From Arcicella aquatica (GTDB lineage Bacteria > Bacteroidota > Bacteroidia > Cytophagales > Spirosomataceae): a DNA stretch of 64,000 nt. Made by a program: the position numbers and the translations under genes. Position 1 is the stretch's first letter. Each line of letters begins with the position of its first letter. Of the stretch, positions 9,027-17,479 are shown piece after piece. The notes under the pieces are model-generated. The model ran no database searches and was not told the DNA's origin. It saw nothing but the letters and a program-made list of their open reading frames with translations. The stretch spans positions 124,001-188,000 of the forward strand of contig NZ_JAYFUL010000007.1 of the NCBI RefSeq assembly GCF_034928825.1. The letters are read 5' to 3'.

Positions 9027-9034
9027 CAAAGTTA
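9027..9034 (-). promoter_or_regulatory. -7 element for pheT
   Basis: TAACTTTG on the minus strand is a perfect TAnnTTTG, 64 bases before the chosen pheT start. A TTTA replaces the TTTG at about 20 bases upstream. Confidence 0.42.
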
Positions 9035-9056
9035 AACAAAAAATAGAAGACATAAA

Positions 9057-9092
9057 TAAACCCCACAAGATTGCTTGCATCTTGTGGGGTAA
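9057..9092 (-). terminator. terminator of the S41 peptidase gene
   Basis: The arms ACCCCACAAGAT and ATCTTGTGGGGT enclose a 7-base loop. On the minus strand they are followed by TTTATTTA, 38 bases after the peptidase stop and just ahead of the pheT promoter. Confidence 0.7.
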
Positions 9093-9129
9093 AGATTTTT
9101 ATTATGAAGACCTGAAAACACGTATGATT

Positions 9130-10482
9130 TTACTTTTTGGGTAAATCATAAACTGTTAGTTTTAGGCGGTCTTTTGTTATTGCTGTATTCCATTGTTCTA
9201 TTTCAGCACTGATTCTGGCTGATTGTGAAGTAGATTGTAATACACCTGTTCTGTAATATTCTAAAGCAGATTTCAAGCAAGCTTCATTTGCATCACCTAA
9301 GTCTTTAGTAAAATCATCCGTTTGAACTTTATCTACCGCAAAACCTTCGTAAAAATCACCCGTACCTGCTGAATTAACATTTCTAAAAGCGACAGGAAAA
9401 GCATAATAGTCCATCGTAGGAATAGCATAATAGCCTACGGGTTTGCCATGAGTCGTATTTCCTATCAATTTAACAGTCATAACTGGTTTTAAAGCATTTA
9501 TTAATTCTTCACTTGCCGACGCCGTTCCTTTATTCACAATGATTACTATTTTACTTAATTTCAAGCCATTAGTAGCATTAGTAAAATAATCAGTGCTGTT
9601 GTATTGTGTATAATTGCTATTATGTTCGGTTTTGGCAAATACTTTACCAATTGCAGTGGCAGGAGCAATTAAATTTCCTAAATAATTAGACACTAACCCG
9701 TAGCCTCCTCCATTGTATCTCAAATCTAAAATTAATTCTGTTACATTTTTTGACTTGAAATCAGCAAATGTTTGGTCTAATACATTAAGCGTAGATTGCG
9801 CCGTTTTACCATTAATTGCATCTCCTAAAAAAGAATCAAAATCAAAATAACCTACATTGACACCATTTACAGAAAACACTTTCGGGTTTATTACGTAGTC
9901 TGATTTATAAGCCGCCGCAGTAAGCGTTAGTGTTTGTTGTGTACCATCTGGTTTAAGAAAAACTGTCGTTTGAGTACTTTTGGCAAGCTCTGTATTTAAT
10001 TGATTAATATTAGCACTAATAGCATCAATTCCATTAATTTTTAATACCTGCCAACCACGTTTTATACCCAATAATCCCCCTGGAGACTGTGAATATACTA
10101 ATTTAACTCTTAAGTCTGTAGCACTCACAAAGGCATACTGTATGCCAGCATCAGTACTATTCCCGCTTACGTAATTATCCCATACCGATTTTTCAATGGC
10201 AAAGCTCCATCTATCCTGATATTTACCATTTACAAAAGGGCTATAAGTTCTTATTTTCCTCATCACCGAATCAGCGGTTGGATAGCTCGTCGGGTTAAAT
10301 ATAGCTGAACCAGGTAAATTCGTATTCCAGAGGTACAATTCCTGTGAAATAGCATAAACGCTATCCCTTACATCTTTTGTAGCATTATTAATGACATTGT
10401 CCTCTGTTTTCTTGCAGGATGAGAACCAAGTAATCGTAAAAAGCAATCCAACAATTGCTATGTTTTTAGTTTTATGAAGCAT
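9130..10482 (-). CDS. S41-family peptidase, lipoprotein
   Basis: This 450-residue tail-specific protease is anchored by a lipobox (WFSSC, cysteine near residue 23, followed by KK). A PDZ-like segment (GLLGIKRGWQVLKINGIDA) precedes the protease core with LILDLRYNGGG, the nucleophile motif GTASASEE (residues 320-326) and the GNTTHGKPVG segment carrying the probable catalytic lysine. It therefore looks active, in the periplasm on the outer leaflet or the inner face of the outer membrane, processing an unknown substrate. It stands downstream of the three-gene DUF3857 operon on the same strand but is separated by a perfect 16-bp inverted repeat, so it is probably a separate unit. Confidence 0.87.
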   Translation of the reverse strand: MLHKTKNIAIVGLLFTITWFSSCKKTEDNVINNATKDVRDSVYAISQELYLWNTNLPGSAIFNPTSYPTADSVMRKIRTYSPFVNGKYQDRWSFAIEKSVWDNYVSGNSTDAGIQYAFVSATDLRVKLVYSQSPGGLLGIKRGWQVLKINGIDAISANINQLNTELAKSTQTTVFLKPDGTQQTLTLTAAAYKSDYVINPKVFSVNGVNVGYFDFDSFLGDAINGKTAQSTLNVLDQTFADFKSKNVTELILDLRYNGGGYGLVSNYLGNLIAPATAIGKVFAKTEHNSNYTQYNSTDYFTNATNGLKLSKIVIIVNKGTASASEELINALKPVMTVKLIGNTTHGKPVGYYAIPTMDYYAFPVAFRNVNSAGTGDFYEGFAVDKVQTDDFTKDLGDANEACLKSALEYYRTGVLQSTSQSARISAEIEQWNTAITKDRLKLTVYDLPKK

Positions 10483-10513
10483 ATAAATAAAGTTTAATTC
10501 CTCAAAATACAGA

Positions 10514-10561
10514 ACGAATTCAATCTTAAATTATTGGATAATAGCTTAAGATTGAATTCGT
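10514..10561 (-). terminator. 16-bp perfect hairpin after the DUF3857 operon
   Basis: The arms ACGAATTCAATCTTAA and TTAAGATTGAATTCGT enclose a 16-base loop, 30 bases after the operon's last stop. There is no good T run, so it may stabilise the 3' end rather than terminate. Confidence 0.5.
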
Positions 10562-10591
10562 CATTTAGGCAACTTAAATTTTTAGCAAAAG

Positions 10592-12502
10592 TTAAAGTTT
10601 CAATACTACTTGTGTTCTATCTGCTTTGCTTACTTTCTTGTAGAATTCAACAAATTCAGCGTAACTCACAGCAGGAAACTTTCCATGATTTCTAACAAAC
10701 CTTCTAATATATAATAAGCTTCCATCTTTCATTTGAAATTCTGATTGATAAGAACCAAATTTATTTTCAAACTTTACCCCTTCTGGCTTAAACTCTAGTG
10801 CTACATTTTTAGGTAATTGATATAATACTGAATCTGTTTCAGTATAGGCCGTTTTTAGTACTATTTCTGTTTGGCGTGGCTTATCTAAAGCGGGTGGAAT
10901 AATATGAGTTATCGACATCAAGTTTGGCGTTAAAAACAACCTTGTCCCACTTTTGGAAGCACATTTTCTAACATTCAAATTTAGCTTTACCGTTGCCACA
11001 GGTATCATGCTTTTTTTATCTTGTATAGAAAAATCATTCAATTCAAAACTTGGTACGCTAATACTTTTATAAAGCTGTTTTTGTTGTTCATCCCGACTTG
11101 ATAGATTTTTAATCTCCACATAATCATCCGATAACAGCCCTGTATATTCTGTAACTGCCTCGGCAGTAGCATTGCCATCTTCAGCTAAAGTTACCTTTAT
11201 ATTTCTATTTTGCTGGTTATCTTTTGCCTTATAAACAGGGGTGTGGACTAACTTTCCTCCTTCTGGTGTTGCCAACAAAGCGTATCTATCACTGGTAAAA
11301 TCAGACAAATAGCCAAAAGCATTATCTTGTGAAGTACATTCTAACCATATAGTATCCGTTTTCATAGGTACACAAACAATTACATGATTGAATTGCTGAG
11401 ACGGAAAGTCTGTCTGAATATCTCTTTCATTACTACCTCCTCTAATAGAAGCATAAAATGATTCTATCCCTACATTTTTCAATAATGCCTTTGTATAGTT
11501 GGAGAGTGCCTTACAATCGCCATAGCCTTTTTCAGCTACATAACTAGCTTCAAATGGTTGCCACCCACCAATACCCAATTGGATAGAAATATATCGGGTT
11601 TTAGACTGTAAATATTCATATATTTTCTTAACCTTTAGCTTAGGGTCAGTAATATTGGCTACCAATTGTTTTACTTCCTGTTGAATATTTTCAGGTAAAA
11701 TATCTCTTCCTTCGCACAAAGTGTTATCAAACAATCCGATGTCTTTCCAAGTTTTCAAACTTCCCTTAAAGCCCTCCACCTCAAATTCATTCGGAGCGGT
11801 TAATACTCCTTTTCCATAGCGTGTCCATTTAGGCGAATATGTTTCATTTTCATAAACTTTCATCCCCTTTACTTGCCAATTATAAGTAGTACCTTCTGGC
11901 TTGTTTTCCACAGTAGGTTCAGCCATCCCATTAATGCTTTTATAACGCAATGGCATACCTGTTGGCATTTGTATTTTCAATGAAGATTGTTCAACTGTTA
12001 CATTTTCCTCATCTTCTTGCGGGAACCACATTGGATAAAAGAGCAAATTTTTATTAAGTGTCTCCGTAATAAACTCTACTGTAAAAGGGAAAAGAGCATA
12101 TCGAAATTCAGCGTGTTTATAGCGATTATCACCAAAAAGTGTTCCGTTACCGTTCGCACTTCCGTCTTGAATATCATCTTTCTTGAGTTTCTTTACTTTC
12201 TCTCCATTACTATCATACAATACCCCTTCAAAATTGTTCACTTTTTGAAGTTTATTATAAAATAAATTCATAGAGGCATAAGCCAATCCTTGTTCATCAA
12301 GGATTGTAATAACTGTATGCTGTTTTTCTATGGCTTCACCTAAGTTTTTTACGATAAAAACTGTTTCACTATTTCTGATGACAGCATGAGCCTTTTCCTT
12401 TAATTCAGCAGGAATACTGGCCACCGTCCAAGTATTCTGAGCAAAAGAATTACTCAGCGTAGCAATGAATAGTAGCGAACTTATTATGAATGATTTCATC
12501 AT
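10592..12502 (-). CDS. DUF3857 and transglutaminase-like secreted protein
   Basis: This 636-residue protein has a signal peptide (residues 1-21, ending NSFAQ), an N-terminal DUF3857 beta domain and a transglutaminase-like core. The catalytic cysteine is present at residue 330 in GYGDCKALS and the histidine at residue 373 in FNHVIV; an acidic residue follows in WLECTSQ, the usual form in this Bacteroidota subfamily. Of the three DUF3857 genes in this operon only this one keeps the cysteine-histidine pair. Its start lies one base beyond the previous gene's stop, so translation is probably coupled. Two in-frame ATG codons open the gene. Substrate unknown; envelope protein or peptidoglycan peptide cleavage or cross-linking is possible. 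Confidence 0.85.
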   Translation of the reverse strand: MMKSFIISSLLFIATLSNSFAQNTWTVASIPAELKEKAHAVIRNSETVFIVKNLGEAIEKQHTVITILDEQGLAYASMNLFYNKLQKVNNFEGVLYDSNGEKVKKLKKDDIQDGSANGNGTLFGDNRYKHAEFRYALFPFTVEFITETLNKNLLFYPMWFPQEDEENVTVEQSSLKIQMPTGMPLRYKSINGMAEPTVENKPEGTTYNWQVKGMKVYENETYSPKWTRYGKGVLTAPNEFEVEGFKGSLKTWKDIGLFDNTLCEGRDILPENIQQEVKQLVANITDPKLKVKKIYEYLQSKTRYISIQLGIGGWQPFEASYVAEKGYGDCKALSNYTKALLKNVGIESFYASIRGGSNERDIQTDFPSQQFNHVIVCVPMKTDTIWLECTSQDNAFGYLSDFTSDRYALLATPEGGKLVHTPVYKAKDNQQNRNIKVTLAEDGNATAEAVTEYTGLLSDDYVEIKNLSSRDEQQKQLYKSISVPSFELNDFSIQDKKSMIPVATVKLNLNVRKCASKSGTRLFLTPNLMSITHIIPPALDKPRQTEIVLKTAYTETDSVLYQLPKNVALEFKPEGVKFENKFGSYQSEFQMKDGSLLYIRRFVRNHGKFPAVSYAEFVEFYKKVSKADRTQVVLKL

Positions 12503-12503
12503 T

Positions 12504-14498
12504 TTATTGAGCTTTCTTTAAAACAATTTGTTCGGCGTGTTTTGCAATAATTTGGTCGAAGAACCTCTTCAACAATTCATATTCTTCAGCATAATACATA
12601 GTTTTCTTTAATTGTATTTTACTAGAAATAGAAATCCTGTCTTCGGCTTTGCCCACTAAAAATGTAAATCTCCCAGAGTCTTCTGGTAAATTCACTTTCA
12701 TACTTTTAGGTATTTCCTCAATGACATATCCTTTCGGGATTTGATAGGTAGCAATAAAATTATCTTCAATCAAGGCAGCAAAATCCACTGGATATTTCCG
12801 CTCAAGCGTAGTAAAAGGGTTCTTATCTTCTCCTTGTCCAATCATTGGACTAATGTAAATTCTTTCCCCCGCTACCCCTACACCTTCAGTAATATTAAGG
12901 TCTAATTTTATTTGTAGGGGTCTGGTAATATCTTTTTCATCTTCGATATCAACAGTCTTTATCTCCCAAGCTGAATGTTTTTTCTTTAGATTTTCTATGT
13001 ACTTTGCTTTAGTTTCTTTTACAACACTTACCCTTTCATCATGGGCTAAATATCCCATGTGGTTTATGCTTAACTGTCCCTGTAATTGTCCCTCAGGGGT
13101 AATCTCCAAATTGGCTATCACAGTTTTGGCTAGTCTATCATTACTTTCCAACTTCACCCAGTCACCCGAATCACCATTAATTAAACGCCCTTGTCCATTC
13201 AAACAACGTATTGGTAAAATACCCAAAGACATCATTGGCTCAGTAGCATCTATTAGTAGCCATTTTCCTTGATAAGCAACCGCAGCAATCACATAATTGA
13301 ATTTTCGCTCTAGTACATAATGGTCCAACACTCTCCCATTAGTTCTAGTACTCATCACAACAGGGTCAGCTTCTATATCTAATTCTCTCAATAAAACAAT
13401 CAGCATCAAATTTATATCAGCAACATTACCTGTTTTCGTTTCAAAGGCTTTTTTCAAGTTACTGGTAGCCAAAAAGCTTTCGTTTTGGTTCCATGTCATA
13501 TTTTTTGAAACGTAGTCGTATGCTGCTTGTATTTTTGATAGGCTATCCTTAGCAGTCAACTTTATAGTAGCTGCAACATCTTTCAAAAATCCTCCTTTAT
13601 TTAATAATCTGCCGAAGCGTTCATATTCATTTAAAGTTTTAGAAAAGTCATTCCATGTTGATGAAAAATTCTTGTGAATTCCACCTCTTGGCGTATATGC
13701 TGAAATCTCAAACTCTACTTGTGTTCGGTAGTCATCAATGGTTGTGATATAAGGTTCTTCTCTTAATGCTGGCACATCTTTTTGAACAAATCTGTAATAT
13801 GTGGCGTTGATTGTTCCTACGCCCGCACCAAGATTTATTGATTCTTGCGTATTGCTTGCAACAAGGAAGGGCTGATATCCTTGCGTTATTACTTGAAATT
13901 GATAAAATTCAGGCACTTTTACTTGGTATTCACTCCAAACTGTAGGAATACTTCTTTGAAATTCCCAAGGACGAACTTCGGTGTCAAAATCAGATTCAAT
14001 GATATAAGAAAACTCTATAATAGACCCTTCTTTTACATTGGGTAATGTAATCTTTTTAATACTATAATATTCATTTTTCTTTTCTAGAAAGATAGATTCT
14101 TTCTCTAGCTTCGTCACTTCAATTTTGCCATTGACAAGGTTGTAGGTAGCTCCTTTAATATTAGTGGCGTACTCTTTAGCACTACTATTTTTAGCACTAC
14201 TTAGTCCGAATGAATGGGTAGCCCAATCATAGCCAGATTTCTTGAGGATTTTAATTCTTCTATGTCTTGTAAAAATTACTTTCAAATTTTCCCCTTGAAA
14301 GGTATAATCATGGGTTCCGAAATCACAAAGGACTACGGCCTCAGCAGCGGTATCTTTATCATAGCTTTTACTTTGCAAATCAGCAATATCTATTTTACCA
14401 AATTTGATGGGGCTGTTTTGGGCATAGCTAGCAAAAGTTAATAGTAGCAATAAAAAAAATAGTGGTTTTCTCACAACTTTTAAGTGTTGGTCAATCAT
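12504..14498 (-). CDS. DUF3857 protein with inactive transglutaminase fold (middle gene)
   Basis: This 664-residue secreted protein has a hydrophobic signal (FFLLLLLTFASYAQ) near residues 14-27, a DUF3857 domain and a transglutaminase-like fold. The catalytic cysteine position of the GDC-K motif is valine (V359 in GNVADINLML), and the histidine position reads tyrosine (FNYVIAAV), while the later LLIDATEP is retained. It should therefore bind rather than react, perhaps as a partner of the active protein encoded next in the operon. It is a close-length paralogue of the gene upstream (both 664 residues), which suggests tandem duplication. The function of DUF3857 itself is not known. Confidence 0.82.
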   Translation of the reverse strand: MIDQHLKVVRKPLFFLLLLLTFASYAQNSPIKFGKIDIADLQSKSYDKDTAAEAVVLCDFGTHDYTFQGENLKVIFTRHRRIKILKKSGYDWATHSFGLSSAKNSSAKEYATNIKGATYNLVNGKIEVTKLEKESIFLEKKNEYYSIKKITLPNVKEGSIIEFSYIIESDFDTEVRPWEFQRSIPTVWSEYQVKVPEFYQFQVITQGYQPFLVASNTQESINLGAGVGTINATYYRFVQKDVPALREEPYITTIDDYRTQVEFEISAYTPRGGIHKNFSSTWNDFSKTLNEYERFGRLLNKGGFLKDVAATIKLTAKDSLSKIQAAYDYVSKNMTWNQNESFLATSNLKKAFETKTGNVADINLMLIVLLRELDIEADPVVMSTRTNGRVLDHYVLERKFNYVIAAVAYQGKWLLIDATEPMMSLGILPIRCLNGQGRLINGDSGDWVKLESNDRLAKTVIANLEITPEGQLQGQLSINHMGYLAHDERVSVVKETKAKYIENLKKKHSAWEIKTVDIEDEKDITRPLQIKLDLNITEGVGVAGERIYISPMIGQGEDKNPFTTLERKYPVDFAALIEDNFIATYQIPKGYVIEEIPKSMKVNLPEDSGRFTFLVGKAEDRISISSKIQLKKTMYYAEEYELLKRFFDQIIAKHAEQIVLKKAQ

Positions 14499-14546
14499 GT
14501 GGATATATTTGTTTGTAGTAGTTTAAATAGCGGTAAGAATAATCCT

Positions 14547-16541
14547 TTACTTTTTCTTCAAAATAATCTTTTCTGCATGCTTAAAAACAATTCTATTGTA
14601 AAACTCTCTTAACGCTCCATATTCTTCACTAGAATATATGGGCTTTTTCAAGGCTATTTTACTATCTATTTTAAAGCCCCCTTCCAATACTGTCAATCTA
14701 AAGTCAAAGCGTCCTCCATTATTTGGCAAAGCGACACTCTCTGATTTAGGTAATTCTTCTACTGCATAATCTGCTGGAAGTTTATAAAGTGCACTAAATG
14801 TTTCTTCTTGAGGTATTCCAAACTCCACTGGGTAGCTTCTATTAGGCGTTTTAAAAGGATTGGTATCTTCGCCCATTCCAATCATAGGTGACAGGTAGAT
14901 GCGGTCGCCAGCTATCGAATAGGCTTCATTCACGGTAGCTGTTAGTTTTAACAGAGGCATCGTTTCAGCGGAGTCAACACCCGTTATCGCTATTTTACTA
15001 AAATCATAATTAGGTTTATTCTTTTTATAATCGACTAAATAAGCATCTTTCCCTTTTGCAAGCACCGCCGATTTGAAATAGATAGCATCATGCCCTAAGT
15101 ACGATATATCAACATTCCCTTTGAGTTGCTGGTCAGGCAGAATATCCATTTCCATTAAAACAACCTTTCTACTTGTTTGTGGTGCAGGAATTGGTATCCA
15201 ACGACTATTTTTCCTAACAATCAACCTCCCTTTATCATTCAAACAACGTAAGGGTAATTGTCCAACTTTGGTAAGTTTACTAGTAGCATCCAATAACAAA
15301 TCTTTCCCGTTTAGTACCACATGAGCAATTGTAAAATCAAACCGATCTAATAACACTAAATCTGTAGGGAAGCCATTTTCACGTGTACTTAAAATAACAG
15401 GATTAGCCTCAAAACCGCACTCTCTGAGCAATCTTACCAACATCAAATTAATCTCAGCCGAGTTACCTATTTTTTTCTCTGCTACTTTATTAAGATTAGT
15501 CCCTGACGTGAATACCCTATTGTCACCATCCCACTGCATCGAATTTTGGATATATTGATAAGCGGCTGTTAATAACGACAATGAATCCTTGGTTTGGCTT
15601 TTTAAGATCTCAGCTATCTTTTGGGCCTCATCATATTTCTTGATTTGCTTTCCGAAATTGTCATTCGTTAAAAGTGTTTCATTAAGTGTCTCCCAAGTCT
15701 GAGAATAATCTATTTTACCTTGATTAGGGAAAAAAGTAGAGGCTAACTCAAAAGAAATCTTAGACCGATAATTTTCAATTGTTGTAACATAAGGTTCTAT
15801 TTTTAATGATGGCGCATCTGCCAAAGCAAACCTGTATGAAAAATAAGGATCACGAATATTACTACGGATAAAATTGCGGGAATCTTGTTTTGTTTCCTTT
15901 ACGTTTAGGGGGATAAAGCTTAGCAATGTTATTTTGAAATCAAAATAAGCAGGAATCTCAGCTCGCAATTCGCTCCAGACTGTAGGAATATTTGTCTGAA
16001 AATTCCATGAGCGTAGATCATACCAAAAACCAGATTCTAATTCATAACTGAATTCTAGCACAGAGCCTTCACGAACCTGTGGAAACGTAAATTTTTTATA
16101 GTAAGTATTACCACTTCCTTTCTCTTCAAAAAAATCCTCCTCAGACATAGTATAGCTCACCAGAGAGCCATTTTCAAGGTTCCAAGTAATAGCTTTTAGT
16201 TTGCTTACATCTTCTGATTTGTTTCCATCAGAAGATATATAAAAAGGAATTTTTTGGCTTGCAAAACCAAAGCCAGCCTTTTTTAAGATTTTAATTCGGA
16301 TATGTCTTTTGTAATGTACTTTGGGCAAATCATTCCCAAAGTAATAGGAATATTCTCCATAGTCACACAGTACAACGGCTTCAGCGGACGTATCTTTTTC
16401 GTAAGTCTTCATCTGAAGATCTTTCAAATCGATACTCCCAAAGGTGATTGGGGTAGCTGGTGTTTGGGCATTAATACAAAAACTTAGTAGAGCACAAGCG
16501 ATGGATAGGATACACTTGTGAAGTGTAAAAATAGGTGACAT
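14547..16541 (-). CDS. DUF3857 protein with inactive transglutaminase fold (first gene)
   Basis: This 664-residue paralogue of the next gene has a signal peptide (CILSIACALLSFCINAQ) and the same domain order. The catalytic cysteine is replaced by serine (S361 in GNSAEINLML) and the histidine region reads FDFTIAHV, so the usual triad is broken; DLLLDATSK is kept. Shared blocks such as SAEAVVLCDYGEYSYYFG, RIKILKKAGFG and IEPYVTTIENYRSKI tie it to the middle gene. It is the promoter-proximal gene of the three-gene operon, with a 48-base gap to the next. In this subfamily loss of the cysteine seems to be a conserved state, not recent decay, since both copies are full length. Confidence 0.82.
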   Translation of the reverse strand: MSPIFTLHKCILSIACALLSFCINAQTPATPITFGSIDLKDLQMKTYEKDTSAEAVVLCDYGEYSYYFGNDLPKVHYKRHIRIKILKKAGFGFASQKIPFYISSDGNKSEDVSKLKAITWNLENGSLVSYTMSEEDFFEEKGSGNTYYKKFTFPQVREGSVLEFSYELESGFWYDLRSWNFQTNIPTVWSELRAEIPAYFDFKITLLSFIPLNVKETKQDSRNFIRSNIRDPYFSYRFALADAPSLKIEPYVTTIENYRSKISFELASTFFPNQGKIDYSQTWETLNETLLTNDNFGKQIKKYDEAQKIAEILKSQTKDSLSLLTAAYQYIQNSMQWDGDNRVFTSGTNLNKVAEKKIGNSAEINLMLVRLLRECGFEANPVILSTRENGFPTDLVLLDRFDFTIAHVVLNGKDLLLDATSKLTKVGQLPLRCLNDKGRLIVRKNSRWIPIPAPQTSRKVVLMEMDILPDQQLKGNVDISYLGHDAIYFKSAVLAKGKDAYLVDYKKNKPNYDFSKIAITGVDSAETMPLLKLTATVNEAYSIAGDRIYLSPMIGMGEDTNPFKTPNRSYPVEFGIPQEETFSALYKLPADYAVEELPKSESVALPNNGGRFDFRLTVLEGGFKIDSKIALKKPIYSSEEYGALREFYNRIVFKHAEKIILKKK

Positions 16542-16634
16542 GTAAGAGTTAAATTTGTTCGTGGCTTAATAAACTATAGCATAGTTACTCATAATATTAA
16601 AACTCTCAAAAAATATTATGAAACTTTTTTTTTA

Positions 16635-17288
16635 TTAAAATACCAACAATTTTATCACTTGAACAAAAGCAATTAAAAAAAAAGTCCACCCCATAATCTT
16701 ATCAAACATATTCTGCGATAAATATTGAAAAATCGCTCCCTTCTTCTTAATGGCAACCAAAGCACATAAATAATTTAGTATTAAAGCACCTGTACTTGCA
16801 CCTAACACAAAAGCAATTTTATCAAATAAAAACTCAATTTTTAAGTATTCATAGTTTTGATAATTGATTAAGATAACTAACCAGAAAGCCATTAATTGAG
16901 GATTAAGAAATGACAATAAAAATCCTTTAATAAAATCACCCCAATAAGAAGTTCCTTCGATATCTACATTTATTTCTTCAGACTTAGAAAGCTCTTCCTG
17001 CATTTGCTTTGGTTTTAAATACTTCCACCCTATCAATAGCAAAACGGGTAATATAGCCCACTGCATAATTTCAAAAACCTGCGGGTATTTATCAAATACT
17101 TTTAAGCCCTCTACGGCTAAATATCCATAAATTATTTCAGGAAGCACACCTCCGACAGTCATCCATAGACCTGCTATTAGGCTTTTTCTGAGGGTAGCTT
17201 GAATCACCGACATATTCAAAGGGCCGGGGTGAAAAGAACCTAAAAAACTAATGATAGTAGTGATGGAGAAAATAATAAGTGCTTTCAT
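16635..17288 (-). CDS. LysE-family translocator
   Basis: This 217-residue inner-membrane protein has about six hydrophobic helices. The first carries the family signature FHPGPLNMSVIQATLRKS (PGPxN followed by a basic loop), seen in LysE/RhtB amino-acid exporters. A charged central loop (residues 91-112) separates the two halves. The substrate is not predictable. It is monocistronic and divergent from priA. On the minus strand TAGTTTTG (17336-17329) is a possible -7 element 40 bases ahead of the ATG. Confidence 0.75.
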   Translation of the reverse strand: MKALIIFSITTIISFLGSFHPGPLNMSVIQATLRKSLIAGLWMTVGGVLPEIIYGYLAVEGLKVFDKYPQVFEIMQWAILPVLLLIGWKYLKPKQMQEELSKSEEINVDIEGTSYWGDFIKGFLLSFLNPQLMAFWLVILINYQNYEYLKIEFLFDKIAFVLGASTGALILNYLCALVAIKKKGAIFQYLSQNMFDKIMGWTFFLIAFVQVIKLLVF

Positions 17289-17479
17289 GAGACAGTAATA
17301 CGTTTAGATTATATAAATTGTTATTAAACAAAACTACTATATTTCTTTACTTAGGGTTTGTCGGCTGTATTACCAAAACATTATTTCACGTAAATTGCAT
17401 ATAATATCGGCAACACCGAGCTTAATATTAGCATCCATTTTATTCCTGTTTGAATAACAAGAAGGCATCAATCAAGCAA

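Noticed and set aside
8964..9080. N-terminal extension of PheT
   Set aside because: The extra 39 residues overlap the promoter and upstream terminator; the family begins at MKISLNWLKQF.
12504..16541. Pseudogenes among the DUF3857 paralogues
   Set aside because: Both are full length with intact frames and signal peptides; only the catalytic residues differ, in line with a non-catalytic subfamily.
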